Source: an uncultured delta proteobacterium (GTDB taxonomy: Bacteria; Desulfobacterota; Syntrophia; Syntrophales; Smithellaceae). From it: a stretch of DNA of 64,000 nt. The notes beneath the pieces are model-generated. The model made no database searches, was not told where the DNA came from, and worked only from the letters and a program-made list of their open reading frames with translations. Where the stretch lies: NCBI GenBank assembly GCA_903907985.1, contig CAIVQG010000035.1:62001-126000 (forward strand), written 5' to 3'. Positions within the stretch are counted from its first letter, which is position 1. Each line of letters begins with the position of its first letter. Positions 8,152 through 15,700 of the stretch are shown piece after piece. Position numbers and translations under genes: made by a program.

Positions 8152-8931
8152 TCACATCAAGCGCAAAAGTGTTAAGACCTTGCCCTCGAAATCAAGGAAA
8201 TACCCTTGGGTCATCTTGACAAACATCGGCGCGGTTACCCCCAGAAAAATAAGCCCGATTGCTATTTGCAGCGGCATGCCGACGATGAAGATGTTGATTT
8301 GCGGCACTGTGCGGGCAACAATTCCCAGACCGACATTGGTAAAGAGCATTACCGCGATAAGAGGAGCCGCCAGTTTAACTGCGATAACAAACATCTCTTG
8401 AGAAAAGCTGAAAATGGACTGCATTAATGACCCGGAAAAATGAAATGCCAGTGGATTTAAAAGGGAATAACTCTGGATGATTGCCGAAAAGAAAATATGA
8501 TGAGCATCAACGGCTAAAAATATGAGTAGGGCCATAAGATATTGCAGCTCCGTAATGATGGATACTTGCTCGCTGGTCATAGGATCAAGAATATTGGCAA
8601 TAGATAATCCCATTTGAAAACCAATAATGTCGCCGGCCATCTGGATACCGGCAAGTATGAGTCTGGCCGCATAACCTATAATCAGGCCAATCATAACTTC
8701 ACCAGCCATACGGTACATTAAAATCAGTACAGGATAATTTGTCGGTTGCGGAATTTTCGGCAAGACAAGAGGAAATATGATTAAGGTTATCAGAATGCAC
8801 AAAGCGGCTTTAAATCGCGCCGGAACGGATTTATCACTGATTACCGGAATGGTAAAAACCATGGCACTGACTCTCAACAAAACAAGGATGAAAGCCTCTA
8901 AGTGCTCGGCGGATAAGAAAGGTAAACTCAT
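8152..8931 (-). CDS. fliR: Flagellar export apparatus protein FliR
   Basis: A 259-residue membrane protein of normal FliR length with about six hydrophobic helices. Family features include the N-terminal MSLPFLSAEHLEAFILVLLR and the GFQMGLSIANILDPMT stretch (residues about 105-120). FliR forms the export core with FliP and FliQ at the centre of the MS ring. It is the last gene of the fliL-fliM-fliN-fliO-fliP-fliQ-fliR run; a gap of about 97 bases with its own promoter candidate separates it from flhB. Confidence 0.95.
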   Translation of the reverse strand: MSLPFLSAEHLEAFILVLLRVSAMVFTIPVISDKSVPARFKAALCILITLIIFPLVLPKIPQPTNYPVLILMYRMAGEVMIGLIIGYAARLILAGIQMAGDIIGFQMGLSIANILDPMTSEQVSIITELQYLMALLIFLAVDAHHIFFSAIIQSYSLLNPLAFHFSGSLMQSIFSFSQEMFVIAVKLAAPLIAVMLFTNVGLGIVARTVPQINIFIVGMPLQIAIGLIFLGVTAPMFVKMTQGYFLDFEGKVLTLLRLM

Positions 8932-9016
8932 TTTTCACTGTTACCTCTTTTGGTATTTTCATGTAGTACTTTACCATCGACAATCTTTCGATGGCCTCAT
9001 AAAAGGCCATCTATGT

Positions 9017-9286
9017 TCACTTGATATATGCCGGTATATTAGCAAATATATTCTGGGTAAAGGTAATCATCATGCTCATCATCCAGGGCAAAGCAAACAC
9101 CAATACAGCCAAAACAGCCACAATCTTAGGTACAAACACTAGCGTCATTTCCTGAATTTGCGTAACTGCTTGAAATAAGCTGATCAAAACACCTACAACC
9201 AAACCTACTATGAGCATCGGGGCTGCTACCAGAAGCGTTATCTTAATACTTTCAGCCATTAATCCCACAACCATATCTGGGGTCAT
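9017..9286 (-). CDS. fliQ: Flagellar export apparatus protein FliQ
   Basis: An 89-residue protein with two membrane helices (about 15-40 and 50-75). The family pattern is clear: MTPDMVVGLMAESIKITLLV, then ISLFQAVTQIQEMTL. FliQ packs around FliP and FliR in the helical export gate (stoichiometry FliP5-FliQ4-FliR1 in studied species). It lies 18 bases downstream of fliP in the same operon. Confidence 0.95.
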   Translation of the reverse strand: MTPDMVVGLMAESIKITLLVAAPMLIVGLVVGVLISLFQAVTQIQEMTLVFVPKIVAVLAVLVFALPWMMSMMITFTQNIFANIPAYIK

Positions 9287-9304
9287 TTTGTTGCCTTCTT
9301 TATA

Positions 9305-10075
9305 TTAATGGAAACTCTGTACTAATGAACCGACGATTAAATACCAGCCGTCCACAAGCACAAACAACAGCAATTTGAAAGGTAAACTGACCATAATCGG
9401 AGGAAGCATCATCATACCCATGGACAGCAAAACAGATGCCACGACCATATCCAAAACCAAAAAAGGCAGATAAATCATAAAACCGATTTGGAAGGCCGTT
9501 TTCAATTCACTAATTGCAAAGGCCGGAACCAATACTGTTAAAGAAATATCTTCCGGTTTAGTTGGTCTCTTTTCTTTTGCTATTTTAACAAATAGAGCCA
9601 GGTCTTTTTCCCTTACCTGTTTGAGCATAAAGGCTTTTACCGGAACTACGGCTTTATCGAAAGCGATCTGGCCGGAAATCTGTTCTTCATAATATGGCTT
9701 TAGAGCTTCATCGTTGACACGATTAAAAACCGGCGCCATTATGAAAAAAGTGAGGAATAAAGACAAGCCAACGATGATTTGATTCGGCGGCATCGTTTGT
9801 GTTCCCAGAGCATGCCGCAAAAGGGATAAAACGATTATAATTCGCGTAAAAGAAGTGACCATCAAAAGAATAGCCGGGGCCAGAGAAAGAATCGTCAATA
9901 AGATTACAATCTGAATGAGCGTGGAAACTTTTTCCGGTTCCGTTGTGCCGCCGGACATACTCAAATTAATATTGGGTAAAGCAAAAGACTGGGCGGCGTA
10001 AACACTCGACGAAGTTATTATCGCCACAGCTATAAAAAACAATGAAAATAAAATTATGACCTTATCTTTTTTCAT
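9305..10075 (-). CDS. fliP: Flagellar export apparatus protein FliP
   Basis: A 256-residue protein with a cleavable signal peptide (residues 1-28, ending SSSVYAA). Next is the conserved helix pair with LLMVTSFTRIIIVLSLLRHA, a periplasmic segment (MAPVFNRVNDEALKPY) and the C-terminal helices with MMMLPPIMVSLPFK. FliP is the main pore-forming subunit of the flagellar type III export gate. Its start overlaps the fliO stop by four bases (ATGA type), indicating translational coupling. Confidence 0.96.
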   Translation of the reverse strand: MKKDKVIILFSLFFIAVAIITSSSVYAAQSFALPNINLSMSGGTTEPEKVSTLIQIVILLTILSLAPAILLMVTSFTRIIIVLSLLRHALGTQTMPPNQIIVGLSLFLTFFIMAPVFNRVNDEALKPYYEEQISGQIAFDKAVVPVKAFMLKQVREKDLALFVKIAKEKRPTKPEDISLTVLVPAFAISELKTAFQIGFMIYLPFLVLDMVVASVLLSMGMMMLPPIMVSLPFKLLLFVLVDGWYLIVGSLVQSFH

Positions 10076-10470
10076 TTTTCAGTCTTGTCCTTTTTTTTAT
10101 GCGGATAAAGACTGAGCTGTGACATATATTTTGCCAATTTGCTTCCTGGAAAATCCACTATTCTGGAATTAACCTTCTCGGTTTTTATTTTTGCTAAAGC
10201 CAGAGGATCATCAATACAGGCCAGAGTCGTCATTTGCTGATCGGAAATTCCTACAACAAGCAGCTGGCCCAATACTTCGACTAAAGCAATTCTGCTTTTC
10301 GGTCCCAGATATTTGGTGGATATTATATTTATCGGAGATGAACTATCAGACACAGTAACCTTCTGCTGCATAAACATCTTGACAAAATACATGATGCCAA
10401 TGAGCAAACCCAGCACAATCGCCAAGGCAAAAATCATCTTCAAGAATGAAGAAATAAGAGAAATTTCCAT
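10072..10470 (-). CDS. fliO: Flagellar export assembly protein FliO
   Basis: A 132-residue protein with one N-terminal membrane helix (about 8-31), a basic linker, and a small cytoplasmic domain with the FliO pattern KYLGPKSRIALVEVLGQLLVVG. FliO is a chaperone-like factor that helps FliP rings assemble. I prefer the ATG at 10470 (MEISLISSF). An upstream in-frame GTG at 10482 directly follows the fliN stop, and no strong ribosome site distinguishes the two. Confidence 0.9.
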   Translation of the reverse strand: MEISLISSFLKMIFALAIVLGLLIGIMYFVKMFMQQKVTVSDSSSPINIISTKYLGPKSRIALVEVLGQLLVVGISDQQMTTLACIDDPLALAKIKTEKVNSRIVDFPGSKLAKYMSQLSLYPHKKKDKTEK

Positions 10471-10482
10471 TGATAAACACAC

Positions 10483-10938
10483 TCACACTAATTTATTGAC
10501 TCTCTCTGCCGGAGAAACTATGTCCGTTAAACGCACGCCGAATTTTTCATTGACGACAACGACTTCCCCACGGGCAATTAATCTTTGATTAACATAAATA
10601 TCCAGGGGCTCGCCGGCCAGCTTGGTCAGTTCCAGCACGGAACCTTGGCCCAGTTGCAGCAATTCGCTGATCAGCATTTTGCTTCTGCCCAACTCGCAAG
10701 TTAAGGTAAGTGGTATATCTAAAATAAAATCCAGGTCAAAGGTCGTTTTATTATCCGGCTTTTTCTTCTTGAGCTCATCGAAATGGACATTGGTAACTTC
10801 TGTTCTCGTTGGCGGTGGTGATTTGGACTGTTCCATTTCATCCTTCACATCATCCCAACTTATTTTGTCCTCTTCCGGCGCGGCCGCTGGTGATGCCCCT
10901 GTACCTTTCATCAATTCATCAATTTCATTTTGTTCCAT
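10483..10938 (-). CDS. fliN: Flagellar motor switch protein FliN
   Basis: A 151-residue protein. The N-terminal 60 residues are acidic/Pro-rich and disordered; the C-terminal SpoA domain (about 72-148) carries FDLDFILDIPLTLTCELGRSK-type sequence and the ending LTDIVSPAERVNKL. FliN forms the base of the C-ring, binds FliH and helps dock the export ATPase. The spacing from fliM is one base, so the pair is coupled. Confidence 0.96.
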   Translation of the reverse strand: MEQNEIDELMKGTGASPAAAPEEDKISWDDVKDEMEQSKSPPPTRTEVTNVHFDELKKKKPDNKTTFDLDFILDIPLTLTCELGRSKMLISELLQLGQGSVLELTKLAGEPLDIYVNQRLIARGEVVVVNEKFGVRLTDIVSPAERVNKLV

Positions 10939-10939
10939 A

Positions 10940-11926
10940 TCAGCCTTCCTCTTTTCCCGTCACTATACTTGAAATTTGTACAGCCTGGTTTCCCTTATAA
11001 TTACCGGGATATCCATTATATTTCTTAATCCCTTCCACGTAGATATCCAGCGGATCCGAAGCATAATGTTCAAGTTGAATAACATCGCCTTTTTTAAGAT
11101 TAACAATATCTTTACCTAAAACCTGTGCCCTACCAAGTTCAACAAAAATATCAACATAAGACTTAAGAAGTCCGGATTTAAATCTGTTTGCCCAGGCTTT
11201 ATCCACTTCCAGGTGTTCACTCTGGAAACCGGCAGACAGTTTTTCTTTAATAGGCTCGAGCATGGAATAGGGAATGCAGATGGATACAACTCCCGATGTG
11301 TATTCCACTTCAACTTCAAAATTCATCACAACGACAACATCTGTCGGCGGAACGATTTGTGCAAACTGCGGATTAATCTCTGCTCGCTGATATGTTATTT
11401 TCAAATCGATTAATGATTTCCAGCATTTTTCCAAATCGGCCAGCGCACTCAATACTACTTTTTTGATCAAATTATTTTCTATTGCCGTAAATTCGCGGCC
11501 TTCAATTTTAAAAGCTGCTGTTCCCGTACCGCCGAATATTATATCCACCAGAGTAAAAATAATTTTTGATTCCATAATAAAAATAGCATTGCCGCGCATG
11601 GGATCCATACGAAACAAATGCAGGCTTGTCGGAACAGGCAATGTCTTTAAAAATTCCCCGAATTTGATCATGTCAGCAGAAACTGCCGTTACAGAAATAA
11701 CTTTGCGCAGCATGGAAGAAAGAGTCTGACGAAACGCCCGAGCAAATTTCTCATTGGTCATTTCCAGAGTAGGCATACGCCCACGGATAATTCTATCCTG
11801 ACTGGTCAAGTCATAGGACATTATCTCGCCCGGCTCATGGTACTCTTCTGGCTGGGTTTCTATTTCGCCGCCGGAGATACCGCGTAAGAGGGCATCAACT
11901 TCTTCTTGCGAAAGGATATTCGTCAT
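10940..11926 (-). CDS. fliM: Flagellar motor switch protein FliM
   Basis: A 328-residue protein. The N-terminal peptide NILSQEEVDALLRG is the CheY-P and rotor-binding segment seen in nearly all FliM proteins. A middle CheC-like domain (about 45-230) contains MDPMRGNAIFIMES and GGTGTAAFKIEGREFT, and a C-terminal SpoA domain follows (about 245-318). FliM forms the wall of the C-ring and reverses or pauses rotation on CheY-P binding. It sits between fliL and fliN. Confidence 0.97.
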   Translation of the reverse strand: MTNILSQEEVDALLRGISGGEIETQPEEYHEPGEIMSYDLTSQDRIIRGRMPTLEMTNEKFARAFRQTLSSMLRKVISVTAVSADMIKFGEFLKTLPVPTSLHLFRMDPMRGNAIFIMESKIIFTLVDIIFGGTGTAAFKIEGREFTAIENNLIKKVVLSALADLEKCWKSLIDLKITYQRAEINPQFAQIVPPTDVVVVMNFEVEVEYTSGVVSICIPYSMLEPIKEKLSAGFQSEHLEVDKAWANRFKSGLLKSYVDIFVELGRAQVLGKDIVNLKKGDVIQLEHYASDPLDIYVEGIKKYNGYPGNYKGNQAVQISSIVTGKEEG

Positions 11927-11961
11927 GGAACCTCACTGGTGATTATGTTCTATTCTTTATT

Positions 11962-12468
11962 TTACTGAATGACAAACTCGGTAAAATATACTTTCACTAT
12001 TTTTCCTTTTGTTAAAAAACCATTCGCCCGCAACGCAATTTCATCCCTTAGACGCTGCTTCCCGATGGGGTCAATCATCTCTTTAAATGTTTTGGCAGAC
12101 AGCAAATCAAGGATGCTATCTCTGATCTTCGGTTTGAGCAGGTTTAATTCTTCCAGCGCCAGTTGGTCGGATAATTCCAACTGCATAACGACTTTTAGAT
12201 ACCTTTCCCCTTCATTATCGATAAGATTGACAATAAAAGGGTCCATGGGCCAAAAAACAGCAACTACAGGTTTGGCCGCTTCGGCCTGTTTTTTCTCGGC
12301 CGCCGGCGGATGGGATTTAAACAGGAAAAAATACGCCCCGGCCCCGCCGCCTCCCAGAACCAACACCGCTATCACAGCAATGATAATCCACTTTAAACTA
12401 GAGCCTTTTTTCTGTTCCGGTACTGGCTCTTCGCCTTCTGTTTCTTCTTTTTTATCTTTGTCTGCCAT
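11962..12468 (-). CDS. fliL: Flagellar basal-body-associated protein FliL (canonical copy)
   Basis: A 168-residue protein. The N-terminus is acidic and cytoplasmic (MADKDKKEETEGEEPVPEQ). One membrane helix follows at about 25-47 (WIIIAVIAVLVLGGGGAG), then a periplasmic stomatin-like domain ending in the family signature VYFTEFVIQ. I chose the ATG at 12468, with GGAGAG six bases upstream. A longer frame to 12552 exists, but a sigma-54 promoter (12514-12529) lies inside that extension, which rules it out. It heads the fliL-fliR operon. Confidence 0.93.
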   Translation of the reverse strand: MADKDKKEETEGEEPVPEQKKGSSLKWIIIAVIAVLVLGGGGAGAYFFLFKSHPPAAEKKQAEAAKPVVAVFWPMDPFIVNLIDNEGERYLKVVMQLELSDQLALEELNLLKPKIRDSILDLLSAKTFKEMIDPIGKQRLRDEIALRANGFLTKGKIVKVYFTEFVIQ

Positions 12469-12513
12469 TATTCTCTCCATAAGCGGAAATATCACTCTAC
12501 TGATTTGCTTTAA

Positions 12514-12529
12514 AGCAAAGAGCATACCA
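12514..12529 (-). promoter_or_regulatory. Sigma-54 promoter of fliL-fliM-fliN-fliO-fliP-fliQ-fliR
   Basis: TGGTATGCTCTTTGCT on the minus strand: -24 TGG and -12 TTGCT with the exact 10-base GG-to-GC spacing. The predicted start is near 12503, about 35 bases before the fliL ATG at 12468. A GTCAA/TTGAC inverted-repeat cluster lies about 100 bases upstream. Confidence 0.8.
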
Positions 12530-12630
12530 AAGGCCAGGCACTTTTTTGACAATTATTTTATAGATATTACGGATATTTACATTAGATGAGATGGAAAGAT
12601 AGATATTTTTATCCGTGTAGAATCTTTTTA

Positions 12631-12654
12631 TTGACGAAAAGTCAAATAATTGAC
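12631..12654. promoter_or_regulatory. Possible enhancer site for the fliL sigma-54 promoter
   Basis: Two overlapping perfect inverted repeats share a half-site: TTGAC-N5-GTCAA (12631-12645) and GTCAA-N4-TTGAC (12641-12654). They lie 100-125 bases upstream of the -24 element at 12529, a normal distance for binding of an NtrC-type activator. GTCAAATA half-sites recur at 30735-30768 between two other sigma-54 promoters. The function is inferred. Confidence 0.4.
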
Positions 12655-12661
12655 AGGGAGG

Positions 12662-12724
12662 AAAAAAGGCTGAAGCTAAAGGAGGGAGATGGAGAGAGAG
12701 ATCATCCTTTAGTCTTCAGCCTTT
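12662..12724 (-). terminator. Rho-independent terminator after flgE (family C repeat)
   Basis: On the minus strand the arms AAAGGCTGAAGACTAAAGGA (12705-12724) and TCCTTTAGCTTCAGCCTTT (12664-12682) pair over about 18 bases, followed by a run of T. The hairpin lies about 110 bases past the flgE stop. The arms are also a copy of the GGCTGAAG repeat family found around queD. Confidence 0.75.
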
Positions 12725-12832
12725 ATATCGTCTGGATCCCGGATAGCTTCGCCCATCAGGGCTGCGCTTCCGTGATCAATTCCACTGGCGCTTCAAACTT
12801 CGCTTTGCTTGTCTTCAGCGAGTGTCATTGAC

Positions 12833-14989
12833 TTATCTCTTGAGATTCATTAATTCCTGCATAATTGCATCCTGAGTCGTAACAACTCTTGCGTTGGCCT
12901 GGTAGGCCTTCTGGGCCGTAATCATTTTAATGAACTCCGTAGCGATATCGGTATTGGACATTTCCAGTGTATTGGGTGTCAATGAACCCATGCCGGATTC
13001 TCCGGGATAATTCTGCACCGTAGCACCGGAAAGAACTGTTTCACCAAAAAGGTTGTTGCCCATTTTTTTGAGGCCCCACGGGTTGGGAAACTGGGCCAGC
13101 ATTATTTGCGCCAAGTCGGCTGTCTGCCCGTTGGTGAAGAATCCGCTGATTCTCCCGTTCCCGGAAATGGAAAGAGTCTTTAAATTACCGGAAGAATATC
13201 CATCGGCAGTCAAAGCCCGGATAACGGAAGCGGTGGAATATTGGGTAATATTTAAAGCGCCGGTTCCTGTCAAACTCCAGGTCATATCACCACCTGTGCC
13301 TATTGTCGCCCCGCCGTCCAGAGTCACCCCGGAGTAGTTAACCGTAATATCATTGAGAGCCAAAGGCGTATGGGTCAACGTAAATACGGCTGTATCGCCC
13401 GTCACCCAGGTATTGGTAAGTGTCATGGTTACATCATCCGTTCCGGTACCATCAAGGCTGACAGTAATAGGGCCGGTAAGGCTGGAGGAGGTGACCTTGG
13501 CATTAGAATATCCTCCGGTACCTTCTACCGCCCAGGCTGTGGCACCCTGGGTTAGCTTTAATGTGCCTGTCTGGTAAATCATGCCCGGTCGGTCTAGGGC
13601 CAGCGTGGCCGTCTTGGCGGCAGTTGCATTATCCAACGTAAATGTTGCCTTATCGGTATCAGCCCATGTGCCACTCAAACTTAAATGAGCGTCAGTTACA
13701 CCGTCACCGTCGAGATCGACATTTACTGTCGTAGTGTTGGCAGAAACAATAGCGGCGCTGGCATATCCGCCTTTGTCAGCTGCAATAGCAAATTTCCAAC
13801 CAGAAGCAGTCGTCGAATCTTTTGTTAATACCATTGTCCCATCCAAGGAAGCTGTTCCCGGACGATCCAAAGTTGCTGATGCCGTAGCAGCAATATGTGT
13901 TGAACCTGCTGTAACTGCACCCAATACCGGGGTTACGGGCCCTACTGGATTATATGCTGTTGTTATAGAAAATGAAGCAGTGTCCGTCGCTGCCCATGCT
14001 CCGGAGAGATTCAGTGTCATATCAGCAGTTGCATCATTATTGGCATCAACTGTCACAGTGGTCGCAGTGGCTGAAAGAATCTTCATATTCGGATAATTAG
14101 CATGCGTAGTTACTGTCCAGTCAGCCGCGGTTGCTCCCCTTGTTAGAACGATAGAATCAAGCGCAGTAAGCCCAGTACCGCCGCCAACTAAGGAAGTGGT
14201 AGCCGATGGAGCAGTATGTGTAGGCGTAACAGCGCCCACGACATTATGCTCGGCTGTAACTGCGCTTGCAGTTCCCGTATATATTCCCGTGCAAGTGCCA
14301 TCGGAATCAAAAACTATTCCATTAGCGCTGATTGTAGTTGACGGATTCGCATCCAGAGAGCTCTCCACACTCCAGTAACCGGTACCAACGCTTTCAGTTC
14401 GAGTAAACGTAGTATTCAGAGTACGTTTGGCGCCCAGGGAATCATATATTGTCTGCGTGGTGCTATACTCACCACCTGCAACTGTTCCAGAGTTTAAATT
14501 GGCGCCAATGGAAAAGTTGGTCGTAACAGTCGGCTGCGATTTGCTGGCCGTTAAATTAATGTCGCCCAGCGGTCCGGTCGGAGTACCACCTTCAACACTC
14601 CTGCCCTGGACTTTATAACCGTTGGTGTCAACCATTAAACCATCCGCGTCCAAATGAAAAGCACCAGCCCGCGTGTAGAAGGTAGCACCTTCCTGATCGT
14701 TCACCATAAAGAAGCCGTCGCCGTCAATGGCGACATCCGTAGCGTTGCCGGTCGTTTCAAAGGCGCCGGCGCCAAATTGTGTTTGCACTGCCGACACGGC
14801 AACACCGCGTCCCACCTGCAGAGTTCCCGACGCGCCTCCGGAAAGGCTCGAACTCAAAACATCCGAAAAATAAGTTGTACCGGATTTAAAACCAAGTGTA
14901 TTAACATTAGCCAGATTATTGGCGATAACATCCAGTTGTTTAGAAGATGCATTCAAACCTGATATTCCTGCCCATAGTGCGCTGCCCAT
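12833..14989 (-). CDS. flgE: Flagellar hook protein FlgE with three internal tandem repeats
   Basis: A 718-residue hook protein, much longer than the roughly 400 of enterobacteria. The N-terminal rod-like core is canonical (ALWAGISGLNASSKQLDVIA, NNLANVNTLGFKS), as is the C-terminal core (NTLEMSNTDIATEFIKMITAQKAYQANARVV). Between them, three repeats of about 85-105 residues occupy about 250-343, 352-453 and 459-539. Each has an LxGTxxLT start, an Asp/Gly-rich loop (VDANNDATAD, VDLDGDGVTD, VSLDGTGTDD) and a LSGxWAxTDxAxFxL end. The loops resemble calcium-binding turns (inference). The start has GGGAGG upstream. It is last in the fliK-flgD-flgE operon. Confidence 0.95.
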   Translation of the reverse strand: MGSALWAGISGLNASSKQLDVIANNLANVNTLGFKSGTTYFSDVLSSSLSGGASGTLQVGRGVAVSAVQTQFGAGAFETTGNATDVAIDGDGFFMVNDQEGATFYTRAGAFHLDADGLMVDTNGYKVQGRSVEGGTPTGPLGDINLTASKSQPTVTTNFSIGANLNSGTVAGGEYSTTQTIYDSLGAKRTLNTTFTRTESVGTGYWSVESSLDANPSTTISANGIVFDSDGTCTGIYTGTASAVTAEHNVVGAVTPTHTAPSATTSLVGGGTGLTALDSIVLTRGATAADWTVTTHANYPNMKILSATATTVTVDANNDATADMTLNLSGAWAATDTASFSITTAYNPVGPVTPVLGAVTAGSTHIAATASATLDRPGTASLDGTMVLTKDSTTASGWKFAIAADKGGYASAAIVSANTTTVNVDLDGDGVTDAHLSLSGTWADTDKATFTLDNATAAKTATLALDRPGMIYQTGTLKLTQGATAWAVEGTGGYSNAKVTSSSLTGPITVSLDGTGTDDVTMTLTNTWVTGDTAVFTLTHTPLALNDITVNYSGVTLDGGATIGTGGDMTWSLTGTGALNITQYSTASVIRALTADGYSSGNLKTLSISGNGRISGFFTNGQTADLAQIMLAQFPNPWGLKKMGNNLFGETVLSGATVQNYPGESGMGSLTPNTLEMSNTDIATEFIKMITAQKAYQANARVVTTQDAIMQELMNLKR

Positions 14990-15014
14990 ATTTTATTCCT
15001 CCCTTTTACGGAAT

Positions 15015-15677
15015 TTAATTCGTTGCCTGATTGATAGAAACAATATTGGAAAATGCTACTTCCTGACCATTAATCGTCAGATATGCTACGTCATTTTTAA
15101 AGGAAGCGCCGGTCACCTTACCGGAAATTAATGTCTGCGCGGTAACTGCTACTCCGCTGGCATCCTTCGCCGTGATTTCAAAGGTATAGTTACCTGGATC
15201 AACACTGCTTGTATTCCAGGTAATACTATTATTCCCGGCTTTCAGGCTGCCCAGATCAGCGCTGCCGACCTCCACGCCACTGGAGTTATAAATTTTAAGA
15301 GTGCCCGTGGCAATAGCCGAAGGCAGAGTAAAGGGAACATTTGTTGATGAGCCGCTGACATTAATGACATTTCCTTTCGCCACTGCATTGTTGCCGATCA
15401 TGCCGACCATCTGGGCATTACTGAATGATTTTAGGTAAGTTGGAAGAGAACTCATTGTTGTGTTTAAATTGCTCAATTGTTGTAAGGAGGAGAACTGAGC
15501 CAGTTGCGCCGCAAAATCCTTACCATCCATGGGATCCAATGGATTTTGATTTTTTAATTGAGCCAGCAGCATAGTCATAAATGCGTCCTGCCCTAAAGTA
15601 GTGTCCTTTTTTTTTGTCGCGTCACTGCTCGTTGCATTATTAGTAAGACCTGATATTACATTATTTACTGTAGTCAT
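15015..15677 (-). CDS. flgD: Flagellar hook-capping (scaffold) protein FlgD
   Basis: A 220-residue protein. The N-terminal export and cap region contains LGQDAFMTMLLAQLKNQNPL and MDGKDFAAQLAQFSSLQQL, both diagnostic of FlgD. The C-terminal part is a FlgD Ig-like/tudor unit (about 95-215). FlgD caps the growing hook and is required for FlgE polymerisation. The start has the strong site GGGGAGGGG upstream. It is placed between fliK and flgE, the common order. Confidence 0.95.
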   Translation of the reverse strand: MTTVNNVISGLTNNATSSDATKKKDTTLGQDAFMTMLLAQLKNQNPLDPMDGKDFAAQLAQFSSLQQLSNLNTTMSSLPTYLKSFSNAQMVGMIGNNAVAKGNVINVSGSSTNVPFTLPSAIATGTLKIYNSSGVEVGSADLGSLKAGNNSITWNTSSVDPGNYTFEITAKDASGVAVTAQTLISGKVTGASFKNDVAYLTINGQEVAFSNIVSINQATN

Positions 15678-15700
15678 TTTCCCCTCCCCAAATTGTCCTT

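Noticed and set aside
12469-12552. Longer fliL start at 12552
   Set aside because: The extension contains the sigma-54 promoter and no ribosome site precedes it; GGAGAG precedes the ATG at 12468.
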